Below, in pieces: positions 1 to 5,598 of a stretch of 26,005 bases of DNA. Within the stretch, counting starts at the first letter, position 1. The number at the start of each line of letters is the position of its first letter. Source of the stretch: a virus; IMG/VR virus record IMGVR_UViG_3300028823_000394, positions 1 through 26,005 of that record. One strand, given 5' to 3'. Below the pieces are notes generated by a model. It made no database searches, was not told where the DNA came from, and was given only the letters and a program-made list of their open reading frames with translations. Made by a program: the position numbers and the translations under genes.

Positions 1-2
1 TG

Positions 3-257
3 GCTTATTTATTCCCAGATGAAGACCCTGGATATTTAGAAGAAGACCCTGGACATTGTGGATTCTGTGAACGCAAATATGAACTTGGTGTGGGATGTGA
101 AGAATGTCCAGCATTTGACGAATGTCGGTATGGAGTGTATGTTAGATGGATGAGGTTAGAACACAGGGTTGACGCAGCGTGGGAGAGTGAACAGTGTCTT
201 CTTGAGATACTCGAGTTGTTACATGGTTACGGAAAAGAAAGAGAATGGGTGAAATAA
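3..257 (+). CDS. Cys-rich small protein, 5' end cut off by window edge
   Basis: An open frame enters from the left edge and stops at TAA 255-257, giving 84 visible residues with no start codon needed at the edge. It carries a cysteine cluster (HCGFC, then CEECPAFDEC) followed by an aromatic/charged helix-like tail. The CxxCPx4C part has exactly the same spacing as motifs in the proteins at 995-1156 and 2966-3346, so it is probably a metal-binding (Zn or Fe-S) module. Function unknown. The reading frame is convincing because of the regular cysteines and the ribosome site of the next gene right after it. Confidence 0.6.
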   Translation, partial: AYLFPDEDPGYLEEDPGHCGFCERKYELGVGCEECPAFDECRYGVYVRWMRLEHRVDAAWESEQCLLEILELLHGYGKEREWVK

Positions 258-274
258 ATAAATAAATAAATAAA
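252..274 (+). repeat. AAAT tetranucleotide tandem repeat (about 5.5 copies)
   Basis: A perfect run of AAAT units begins in the last codons of the preceding gene and ends directly before the GGAGGTGA ribosome site of the next. It places TAA stops in all three frames. Simple repeats of this type can vary in copy number. Confidence 0.85.
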
Positions 275-286
275 GGAGGTGAGTTG

Positions 287-448
287 ATGGAATTGTATTG
301 TCCGAAATGTGGTAACGCGCTTCATAGCAGAGGAGATGATATTTGGGCATGTGAGGTTTGTCCTGACGAGCCTTGGTATCACATTATCGAAGTAGGAGAT
401 TGTATCAGTTTGATGTCTGTTCCGAACAAAAACCATAGGAGGTGGTAA
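287..448 (+). CDS. Small zinc-ribbon protein
   Basis: A 53-residue protein starting at ATG 287 behind a perfect GGAGGTGA (275-282). It has CPKCG at residues 5-9 and CEVC about 18 residues later, the two knuckles of a zinc ribbon, followed by a short tail. TTG 284 is an alternative in-frame start one codon upstream. Such tiny ribbons in viruses often bind nucleic acid or proteins, but nothing here fixes the role. It is followed after one base by the TTG start of the next gene, so the two are probably co-translated. Confidence 0.65.
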   Translation: MELYCPKCGNALHSRGDDIWACEVCPDEPWYHIIEVGDCISLMSVPNKNHRRW

Positions 449-449
449 A

Positions 450-635
450 TTGGTTCGAAGAGAATATGGCTTCGTCAATCTTGTTGTCGAGGCAGATGAA
501 AAACAAGTGAAAATCTGGGCTTGTAACAAGAATGGCCAAAGTGTATTTCGACTGAAAAATCTCGGTGGTGAAGTGAAATATACCGAGGAAATGAACGGAA
601 TTATAGTGAGGTGTAAGTCGTTTGGAAAAGCGTGA
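450..635 (+). CDS. Hypothetical small protein
   Basis: A 61-residue protein from TTG 450, with AGGAGGTGG just upstream inside the end of the previous gene. The sequence alternates short beta-like stretches (YGFVNLVV, KQVKIWAC, GIIVRC) with charged turns, suggesting a small beta-rich fold. I do not recognise a family. It overlaps the next gene by 14 bases, the usual packing here. Confidence 0.5.
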   Translation: MVRREYGFVNLVVEADEKQVKIWACNKNGQSVFRLKNLGGEVKYTEEMNGIIVRCKSFGKA

Positions 636-1002
636 AGTTAAGCTGACTAGATTTGAAAGACGAATGATACTCAAAGCAGCGAAGCGAATCGAAGAGATAT
701 TCAAGCTAATGGGCTGGCGATGGAAACGAAACAAACGTTGGGTGGATGTTACGTTTCGGAGAGCAGCAAAGGTAATACGAACTCAAGTGAGACTACTTAA
801 ATGGAGTGAGGAAGATAAAGACGATGACTATTATATCAGTGGAGGAGGCAGCGGAAGGGTATATGTACAAGCAGATTGGGAGTTTGCGGAAGAAAAGAAG
901 TTGATTACGATACGAGTATTCGTAGAAGTGCTCTCAATTCCGATAGAGTATCAGGACTTATTCAGCAATGCATTTAAACATAGGGTGTTGACTCGTGAGT
1001 AA
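622..1002 (+). CDS. Hypothetical protein, 126 aa
   Basis: Starts at TTG 622 with GAGGTG about 10 bases upstream. The N-terminal half is strongly basic and helical (ERRMILKAAKRIEEIFK, then a Trp/Arg-rich stretch). The C-terminal half looks like beta strands (GRVYVQADWEF, LITIRVFVEVL). No motif is recognised. The basic half could bind nucleic acid, but that is a guess. It overlaps the following GTG-started gene by 8 bases. Confidence 0.55.
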   Translation: MEKREVKLTRFERRMILKAAKRIEEIFKLMGWRWKRNKRWVDVTFRRAAKVIRTQVRLLKWSEEDKDDDYYISGGGSGRVYVQADWEFAEEKKLITIRVFVEVLSIPIEYQDLFSNAFKHRVLTRE

Positions 1003-1156
1003 GGAACAAGGCAGAAAGATGGTCGAGACAGCGATGATTCAGACTTGTAGTGCATGTCCAGCAAGACCGTATTGTAGAGTCAAAGCAAGCTGTTTTGGAC
1101 GGTTCCTGATTAACTTGAAGCGTATCACGGAAAATGCGGAGCGTTTCTCAAGTTGA
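995..1156 (+). CDS. Cys-rich microprotein with CxxCPx4C motif
   Basis: A 53-residue protein from GTG 995, overlapping the gene before it by 8 bases and ending in TTGA, which also starts the next gene. It contains CSACPARPYC, then a fourth Cys in KASCF, followed by a basic helix. The CxxCPx4C spacing matches that of the proteins at 3-257 and 2966-3346. Four cysteines could hold a zinc ion or an iron-sulfur cluster. The frame is supported by coupling on both sides; function unknown. Confidence 0.55.
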   Translation: MSKEQGRKMVETAMIQTCSACPARPYCRVKASCFGRFLINLKRITENAERFSS

Positions 1157-1497
1157 TTATCTATACAGATGGGAGTCCCAAACATGTAGCGTACATGATT
1201 AATGGAATACCGTACGTGGAGAAAATTGAGTTCTCAACAAATTTCGAAGCAGAATACAAATCAATCATCGCGGCAATGCACAAATTAGGGATACTTTATC
1301 CTACCGAAAGTCCAATCACAATCCTTAACGACAATGCAGTTGTAATCGCACAGTTGAAAGGACAGGCGAAGGTAAGAGCTGAAAATCTCATACCGTTATA
1401 CAATACAGTAAAAATGTTACGGAACTCATTCCATGGAAAGGTATACTTCGATTGGGTAGGACGAAAGCAAAATCCTGCAGGTAGGATATTAGAATGA
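1153..1497 (+). CDS. Ribonuclease H-like protein
   Basis: A 114-residue protein from TTG 1153 with the RNase HI layout. The first catalytic Asp is in IYTDGS (D6), the Glu in STNFEAEY (E34), and the second Asp in ILNDNAVVIAQL (D60). A C-terminal WVGRKQNPAG resembles the family's H-x-N-x-x-A-D segment, but the last Asp is replaced by Gly (about 110) and the His by Arg. The family cleaves RNA in RNA:DNA hybrids, for example replication primers. The missing fourth acidic residue means activity may be altered. It could instead be an RNase H-fold relative with another role. Confidence 0.7.
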   Translation: MIIYTDGSPKHVAYMINGIPYVEKIEFSTNFEAEYKSIIAAMHKLGILYPTESPITILNDNAVVIAQLKGQAKVRAENLIPLYNTVKMLRNSFHGKVYFDWVGRKQNPAGRILE

Positions 1498-1607
1498 ACG
1501 GGTTAGTGTTCAGACTACAGGCCTGCCTGGCCCACATATTATATATTTCGGTAAAGAGGAATATATTTCTGTCGGAACAAACAAATCAAAATGGTGAACG
1601 AAATTAG
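1494..1607 (+). CDS. Possible 37-aa ORF after the RNase H-like gene
   Basis: ATG 1494 overlaps the preceding stop as ATGA and opens a 37-codon frame ending at TAG 1605-1607. It has no clear ribosome site of its own and covers a probable TATA-like promoter, so it may be chance. It is listed because ATGA coupling is the rule in this window. Confidence 0.2.
   Translation: MNGLVFRLQACLAHILYISVKRNIFLSEQTNQNGERN
1536..1547 (+). promoter_or_regulatory. TATA-like promoter element
   Basis: An A/T-only stretch (ATATTATATATT) lies about 70-80 bases before the ATG at 1619, in the only gap in this part of the cluster. Archaeal TATA boxes sit roughly 25 bases before the transcript start, which would leave a leader of about 45-50 bases. 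A second candidate, AATATATTT, lies near 1560. Confidence 0.35.
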
Positions 1608-1618
1608 GAGATTGTAAA

Positions 1619-1861
1619 ATGGGAAAGGAAAAACTATGGCGTATCGAAACTTGCAGTTTCAAGCGGAATAAGGATTCAGAGTATGAACGTGGATTGTTGT
1701 TGAACGAAGGCGATCTTGGAGTAATCGATATGTACGGAAAACCTGTCAAAGAAGTATATCATTGGAGACGTATATCTGACTTTGCACTATTCGTGGGACT
1801 ATTGCTGGATGAGAAAATTATAACTGCTGGTTGTAAGCATTTATCAGGTGATTCAGCATGA
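1619..1861 (+). CDS. Hypothetical protein, 80 aa
   Basis: Starts at ATG 1619 behind TAGGAGAT. The protein mixes a beta-like N-terminal half (LWRIETCSFK, LLLNEGDLGVIDMYG) with a hydrophobic segment (FALFVGLLLDEKIITAG) too short and too charged to be a sure membrane anchor. No family is recognised. Its stop overlaps the ATG of the first winged-helix gene, and it is probably the first gene of the transcript that leads into the winged-helix series. Confidence 0.55.
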   Translation: MGKEKLWRIETCSFKRNKDSEYERGLLLNEGDLGVIDMYGKPVKEVYHWRRISDFALFVGLLLDEKIITAGCKHLSGDSA

Positions 1862-2247
1862 GCCCAATCACACGCGAGGATTTCGAGAAAGCAAAGAAGA
1901 AGCTGGATACCCATGACGAACTGACAGGCGAAATTTTGAAGTTCCTTCGCATCGATTACACTTTAGCATACAGTACCAAAGAACTATGTGACCATTTCAA
2001 GGTAGATGATACAGACGTAGTTCTGACAAGATGTAAAAGGCTAATGAAGGAGAAATTGGTCGATGGATTTAAGCCAAAACATAGCCGCATGTATTATTGG
2101 ATCGCGAGGAGGATAATCGGTGTTAAGTCAGAAGGAAGCGATAAAGATGTTCGAAAGACTAGTAATCGCAAATCTAAACGAACTGGTGACCGACGAAGAA
2201 AAACAAAGGGAGTTCAGAATAATGTTGAGGTTAGCGAAGCAGGGTAA
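1858..2247 (+). CDS. Winged-helix protein A, with a basic C-terminal tail
   Basis: From ATG 1858, overlapping the previous gene as ATGA. Residues about 30-83 form a winged helix-turn-helix: AYSTKELCDHFKVDDTDVV, a recognition helix, then a wing ending SRMYYW. The same pattern recurs in four downstream genes. After residue 88 the protein turns into a low-complexity basic tail. That tail lies entirely over the next gene, which starts at GTG 2120 and reads better in its own frame. The tail may therefore be run-on after loss of the original stop. Likely DNA binding; target unknown. Confidence 0.65.
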   Translation: MSPITREDFEKAKKKLDTHDELTGEILKFLRIDYTLAYSTKELCDHFKVDDTDVVLTRCKRLMKEKLVDGFKPKHSRMYYWIARRIIGVKSEGSDKDVRKTSNRKSKRTGDRRRKTKGVQNNVEVSEAG

Positions 2248-2323
2248 GGTTCGAATACACTTCGATCCGCTCAATGCATTCAGGCTTGAGGATCTTCGAG
2301 AAAACAAAAGGATGGTGTCCTAA
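2120..2323 (+). CDS. Hypothetical helical protein, 67 aa
   Basis: GTG 2120 follows GAGGAGGAT at good spacing. The 67-residue product is charged and mostly helical (KEAIKMFERLVIANLNELV, REFRIMLRLAKQGKV), ending in a short beta-like segment (VRIHFDPLNAF). It overlaps the end of winged-helix gene A by 128 bases in a different frame, far longer than other overlaps here. Its stop overlaps the next ATG as TAATG. No family is recognised. Confidence 0.55.
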   Translation: MLSQKEAIKMFERLVIANLNELVTDEEKQREFRIMLRLAKQGKVRIHFDPLNAFRLEDLRENKRMVS

Positions 2324-2616
2324 TGCCGATAGATGCTGACAAGTTTCTAAAACGGATCGAAAAGTTGGAGAAGCTCGAATTCGAAATGCTGGAGTTGTTG
2401 AAGAAACAACAAAATCTTACGACACGTGAAATCGCTGATGAACTCGAAATTGATATCCAGAAAGCACTAAATGTTTTACAGAAACTTGAAAAGGAAGAAA
2501 TTGTACATAGGCACAAAAGGGGTACAATGTACAGTTGGACTACACTGGCCAAAAAATCATATATACCTGCCGATGAAGAGAATACTATAGAACAAACTGA
2601 AAAAGGAGGTGAATAA
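2323..2616 (+). CDS. Winged-helix protein B
   Basis: A 97-residue protein from ATG 2323. An N-terminal charged helix (KFLKRIEKLEKLEFEMLELL) looks like a short coiled coil suitable for dimer formation. It leads into a winged helix: LTTREIADELEIDIQKAL, LQKLEKEEIV, and a wing with RGTMYSW. It shares the pattern of proteins A, C, D and E. It resembles MarR/ArsR-scale archaeal transcription regulators, though I cannot place it in a named family. The next ribosome site (GGAGGTGA) overlaps its C terminus. Confidence 0.7.
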   Translation: MPIDADKFLKRIEKLEKLEFEMLELLKKQQNLTTREIADELEIDIQKALNVLQKLEKEEIVHRHKRGTMYSWTTLAKKSYIPADEENTIEQTEKGGE

Positions 2617-2618
2617 GC

Positions 2619-2963
2619 TTGCCTATAACGGCGGATGAGTTTGAAACGGCTGTTGTTAAAGGAAAGGAAACAGTCACTGCCGAAGCGATCCTTCGGTATA
2701 TGTTGACTCGTTTCGATTTCTCTGGAAAGGAACCAATGCCAAGTGAAGACGGTTCACTAGCAAGTTTCACTACTACAGAAGTTGCAACAGGTATCGACGT
2801 TGAGAACAGAGAAGCTGTTCTTAACCGATTGAAGAGCCTAGAGAAAGACCACAAAATTGCATCAAAGAAAATCGGCATCAGTTATTACTGGCGTGTTCCC
2901 CCTGAAGCGGCAGAAGAAATCGAATCCGAACTTGAAGCAACAGAAGAAGAAGGAGCTGATTAG
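2619..2963 (+). CDS. Winged-helix protein C
   Basis: A 114-residue protein from TTG 2619 behind a perfect GGAGGTGA. A helical N-terminal third precedes a winged helix at about residues 47-92: SFTTTEVATGIDVENREAVL, LKSLEKDHKI, and a wing ending GISYYW. The tail is acidic (EEIESELEATEEEGAD). The opening MPITADEF resembles the MPIDADKF of protein B, which supports recent duplication. Probably a DNA-binding regulator. Confidence 0.7.
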   Translation: MPITADEFETAVVKGKETVTAEAILRYMLTRFDFSGKEPMPSEDGSLASFTTTEVATGIDVENREAVLNRLKSLEKDHKIASKKIGISYYWRVPPEAAEEIESELEATEEEGAD

Positions 2964-2965
2964 TT

Positions 2966-3346
2966 TTGGAAACTCCCGAGAGTTCCAAACAATTCTCCTT
3001 CATACCCCATTTTTCTTGTCAATACCTGTTCAAAGGTGATAAGTGCAACTTCGGGAAATGTTTTCTTTATGCAAACCAACCGTTTACACCATGTTGCAAT
3101 TTCTGTCCGAGAGCTGAGCAATGTGAGAATGTTTGCTATAAGTTCATTGAGACATTTGTGAACTATAAACTCAAAGAAGTAAAGCGTCTTAATCCAAACT
3201 ACGCGTACTCTGAAAGTGAGCTGACATTTCTTTGCAAGATACCTGAAAGTATGAAGGTAGACTTTTTCCGAGTTCTTGCGAGCAAAGTTCCAAACAAGAT
3301 GAGAAAGGGAAAAATGTATTATCTGATTAAGGAGCTAAAGTTATGA
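2966..3346 (+). CDS. Cys-rich plus winged-helix protein D
   Basis: A 126-residue protein from TTG 2966 with GGAG about 10 bases upstream. The N-terminal half holds at least eight cysteines, including CCNFCPRAEQC, whose CxxCPx4C spacing equals that in the genes at 3 and 995. The C-terminal half follows the winged-helix pattern of its neighbours (AYSESELTFLCKIPESMKV, ending KMYYL). This is a fusion of the window's two small recurrent modules. A metal- or redox-sensing regulator is possible but unproven. Confidence 0.6.
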   Translation: METPESSKQFSFIPHFSCQYLFKGDKCNFGKCFLYANQPFTPCCNFCPRAEQCENVCYKFIETFVNYKLKEVKRLNPNYAYSESELTFLCKIPESMKVDFFRVLASKVPNKMRKGKMYYLIKELKL

Positions 3347-3771
3347 CACGAGAGTTTACCTGTCCTGATTGTGGTGGGCGCATCGTGGTGGACAAAGATC
3401 CGAAACAAAGTGCCTATGTGGTTCAATGTATTGGAGAATGTAGTTTTACACTAAGGTTACGTATACCAAAGGTGTACGATGAAGCAGATGCATTGTGTTT
3501 TGCACTAGACCATCTGAAAGGTACAAGATATCGTTTTGTACAAGTAATCGGCATGACAGATTTGAGTCTCGATTTGCTCAAGGAGTTCGTCGATACAGAT
3601 TTGGCATATAGTACTTCGGAGATTGCTGCGAAGTTGAACCTACATGAACAACAGGCGTATGATTTACTTTGGCGTGCATATCAAAAGAAAATCGTTGAGT
3701 GGAAGAAGCTGAAGAAAGGTAGAAGAACGATGAATTATTGGTTATTCAGTGCGAAGGAGAAAAAACAATGA
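3343..3771 (+). CDS. Zinc-ribbon plus winged-helix protein E
   Basis: A 142-residue protein from ATG 3343, overlapping the previous stop as ATGA. The N terminus is a zinc ribbon (FTCPDCGG, then CIGEC 22 residues later). The C-terminal part has the winged-helix pattern of the series (LAYSTSEIAAKLNLHEQQAY, ending RRTMNYWLF). It is the fifth and last of the set. A zinc ribbon plus winged helix is seen in transcription factors such as archaeal TFE, but it is not clearly that family. The role is inferred as DNA binding. Confidence 0.65.
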   Translation: MTREFTCPDCGGRIVVDKDPKQSAYVVQCIGECSFTLRLRIPKVYDEADALCFALDHLKGTRYRFVQVIGMTDLSLDLLKEFVDTDLAYSTSEIAAKLNLHEQQAYDLLWRAYQKKIVEWKKLKKGRRTMNYWLFSAKEKKQ

Positions 3772-3965
3772 AGAAGGAAATAGAAGAGCAGGTTGGGTGG
3801 TTAGCATCGGAATGTGGAAGAGAGGATGTCGAGATTCGAAAGCTAGAGCAAGAACTTAAGAGACGAAAAACACGTAGAATGCACTTGTGGGATAGATGTA
3901 CAAAACTAGAAACTATGTTACAAGAAATGAGTAAGGAGGAAAAGTCGAATGGGAAGAGCGGATAA
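3768..3965 (+). CDS. Small coiled-coil protein
   Basis: Taking ATG 3768, which overlaps the previous stop as ATGA and follows AAGGAG, gives 65 residues that are almost entirely charged helix (EIRKLEQELKRRKTRRMHLW, KLETMLQEM). A longer frame from 3738 lies inside the upstream gene and is unlikely. Probably a coiled-coil protein; function unknown. It overlaps the resolvase-like gene by 17 bases, and that gene's ribosome site (AAGGAGGA) sits inside it. Confidence 0.55.
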   Translation: MKKEIEEQVGWLASECGREDVEIRKLEQELKRRKTRRMHLWDRCTKLETMLQEMSKEEKSNGKSG

Positions 3966-4362
3966 TCGTAGAAAGGGACTTGAAGCAGAAAAACGTATTG
4001 CTAAGGAACTATCAGCATACGGTACAGTTGAGAGAAATACGAATCCGAATATTCCGGACTTTGACTTTACTGCAGATTCCGGAATACTATTTGCCATCGA
4101 AGCTAAGTCGATTCGTCCGATATCCAAATGTCGAGTTGGACGAATCAATCTGAGGAACTTGAGTAAGCTTGAGGAATATTCTGTCTGGAATAGCAGTTAC
4201 TTACTTGTTCTTGTCGAACTAAAGATTCGTACTGGAAATCTGTATTACGTACTTCCAGAGATACACTTACGTTCAAGCTTTACAGTGTATCATGTTCTTC
4301 GCTGCGGAATACCATTAGGTCAGTACTTCAACATTCCAATTAGTCCTGCTGGTGAAGATTGA
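3949..4362 (+). CDS. Holliday-junction-resolvase-like nuclease (Hjc/PD-(D/E)XK type)
   Basis: A 137-residue protein from ATG 3949 behind AAGGAGGA. It shows the archaeal Hjc pattern: RRKGLEAEKRIAKEL with the conserved Glu (E12), PDFDF with Asp (D37), and AIEAKS with the E-x-K pair (E51, K53). Length fits Hjc-like resolvases. Known members cut four-way junctions, which suits resolving replication or packaging intermediates. A general PD-(D/E)XK nuclease of another specificity cannot be excluded. It lies between a coiled-coil gene and a MazG-like gene, each joined by short overlaps. Confidence 0.75.
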   Translation: MGRADNRRKGLEAEKRIAKELSAYGTVERNTNPNIPDFDFTADSGILFAIEAKSIRPISKCRVGRINLRNLSKLEEYSVWNSSYLLVLVELKIRTGNLYYVLPEIHLRSSFTVYHVLRCGIPLGQYFNIPISPAGED

Positions 4363-4643
4363 TGGATCTTTTCGAACTGATGCAAATCTACAAAGTCAGG
4401 AATTTGCTATCGGACGAATGCAAAGACTTCGTTGATGAGTACAATCACTTGTGTAAAGAAACTCGAGAACTGAAGGAAGCATTGAAAACGGGTGATCTGT
4501 CCTGTATCTCAGAAGAACTCGCGGATGTCATAATCACGGCGGTCAAGTTGGGAAATCGACTTGGTGTGAATGTAAATCTTGCCGTTGCAAAGAAAACTGA
4601 CAAGAGTTTAGAGAAAGGAGAGTTGAAACCATTATGGAGGTGA
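4362..4643 (+). CDS. MazG-like nucleotide pyrophosphohydrolase
   Basis: From ATG 4362 (TGATG overlap with the stop before; TTG 4359 is one codon upstream) it gives 93 residues. It carries the all-alpha NTP-pyrophosphatase signature ExxE...ExxD: ETRELKEA (E33, E36) and EELAD (E52, D55), then a third helix with KKTDKSLEKG. The family hydrolyses (d)NTPs to monophosphates. In viruses it is thought to remove unwanted nucleotides or alarmones. Here it may tune the nucleotide pool for a modified genome; that link is inference. Confidence 0.7.
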   Translation: MDLFELMQIYKVRNLLSDECKDFVDEYNHLCKETRELKEALKTGDLSCISEELADVIITAVKLGNRLGVNVNLAVAKKTDKSLEKGELKPLWR

Positions 4644-4822
4644 AAAAGACAAATGAAGAAAAAGTTGATGATGCTGATTGGTGTCATAACTTGTTTGCCA
4701 CCAATACTGAAAGTAGCAGCCGAGTTCGCCTTTCATACATTCCTGAAGGGCGTGTCAGGAATCTGCTAGACGATATACTGCTGTATCCCGAGGCTTCAAA
4801 GAAGGTGCGATACCATGCATGA
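4634..4822 (+). CDS. Possible 62-aa ORF, competing frame
   Basis: ATG 4634 opens a 62-codon frame that starts inside the MazG-like gene and stops at TGA 4820-4822, overlapping the next ATG as ATGA. Against it, the strong GGAGGTGA at 4636-4643 lies within its own first codons and is placed for ATG 4653 in another frame. The product is unremarkable. Only one of the two overlapping frames is likely real. Confidence 0.3.
   Translation: MEVKKTNEEKVDDADWCHNLFATNTESSSRVRLSYIPEGRVRNLLDDILLYPEASKKVRYHA
4653..4769 (+). CDS. Putative 38-aa membrane microprotein
   Basis: ATG 4653 sits nine bases after a perfect GGAGGTGA. The product begins MKKKLMMLIGVITCLPPILK: a positively charged start and a hydrophobic segment typical of a tiny membrane protein or signal-like helix. 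It overlaps the alternative frame 4634-4822. The next gene also encodes a small membrane protein, so a two-gene membrane unit is plausible, such as a holin-like or envelope pair. Function is not shown. Confidence 0.45.
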   Translation: MKKKLMMLIGVITCLPPILKVAAEFAFHTFLKGVSGIC

Positions 4823-4986
4823 TTGTAACTGCACTGATGTTCGGTGGACTCTGGTACGGATTACTTGGTCTAGTACCAGCACATATACCACATCCGTATA
4901 GGATGATAATCATCTGGGGAGCGTATGGAATCATGATGTTCTTTGCATACGGTATAGCGTATACGCGGAAGATGCAAAACCGGTAA
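4819..4986 (+). CDS. Small two-helix membrane protein, 55 aa
   Basis: ATG 4819, with GAAGGTG about 11 bases upstream, encodes 55 residues with two hydrophobic segments (VTALMFGGLWYGLLGLVPA and IIIWGAYGIMMFFAYGIAY) joined by a short HIPHPYR loop, and a basic C terminus. This topology resembles small holins, but many viral membrane proteins look alike. It is the last gene before a T-rich terminator. The frame is supported by its hydrophobic pattern. Confidence 0.6.
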   Translation: MIVTALMFGGLWYGLLGLVPAHIPHPYRMIIIWGAYGIMMFFAYGIAYTRKMQNR

Positions 4987-4988
4987 AC

Positions 4989-5011
4989 TCTCTCTTTTTT
5001 TCGCTATTTTT
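4989..5011 (+). terminator. T-rich terminator
   Basis: Directly after the stop at 4986 comes a pyrimidine run containing T7, then a second T5. Archaeal RNA polymerase terminates at such T tracts without a hairpin. The context closely resembles that at 12551-12568. Confidence 0.6.
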
Positions 5012-5021
5012 GGATTTGAGG

Positions 5022-5076
5022 ACCTGTGTGTAGGCAGGTATTGTAATTTTAAATACTCGTGAAATGGATTTAATAA
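5022..5076 (+). promoter_or_regulatory. Promoter region of the replication block, with small inverted repeat
   Basis: Within the 138-base gap 4987-5124 there are two TATA-like boxes, TTTAAATA (5048-5055) and ATTTAATAA (5068-5076). The second would place the transcript start near 5100, about 25 bases before the ATG at 5125. A short inverted repeat ACCTG/CAGGT (5022-5026 and 5035-5039) lies just upstream and could be an operator. The gap follows a terminator, which fits a new transcription unit. Confidence 0.45.
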
Positions 5077-5124
5077 CCTTACGTAATCGGTTCAGACGAG
5101 GGATTTGAGATACTTTCAGCTGCG

Positions 5125-5598
5125 ATGGCACATTTCCTTGCATACAAACATAAGGTACTGAAGTTTGGAGATGACTTTGTCGATGTTGTTATCAATGGTA
5201 GGCGATTCTACTTGTATACTGATACTTTAACTCCAATTGGTCTATACTATTACCTGCGGTGTAAAAATCCAGAAGTACGTGAATTCGCAATTACAATCTC
5301 AAGCTTTCTCGAATTCCTACCGTTCTTAACTCAAAATATGGTTGTGAAAGGATTGACAGAAAATAGAGCACAATTCGCTGTGATACTTCGACAAAACAAC
5401 CAGATGACATTTCCCAAGCCAATTCTTGATGAGCTTGGTCTTAGTCATCCGATATATGGAACTGTTGTTGTTTTCGAAATGAAGAAAATTATTCTGCGTG
5501 ACGGTCGAATAATCACAAACGACGAATTGTTAGCAAAACTTCAAGCAAATCAAACTGACCAGATTAATGGTCAAGAAAAGGAGGTGAAAAATACATGA
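5125..5598 (+). CDS. Protein with possible AbrB-like DNA-binding segment
   Basis: A 157-residue protein from ATG 5125 with no clear ribosome site, perhaps read from a short leader as the first gene of its unit. Residues about 92-128 (MTFPKPILDELGLSHPIYG followed by beta strands) resemble the swapped-hairpin AbrB/SpoVT fold (pattern i-t-i-P-k-x-i-r-x-x-L-g-l). The N-terminal 85 residues look beta-rich and are not recognised. It may regulate the replication block it heads. It overlaps the next gene as ATGA, and that gene's GGAGGTGA lies in its end. Confidence 0.45.
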   Translation: MAHFLAYKHKVLKFGDDFVDVVINGRRFYLYTDTLTPIGLYYYLRCKNPEVREFAITISSFLEFLPFLTQNMVVKGLTENRAQFAVILRQNNQMTFPKPILDELGLSHPIYGTVVVFEMKKIILRDGRIITNDELLAKLQANQTDQINGQEKEVKNT

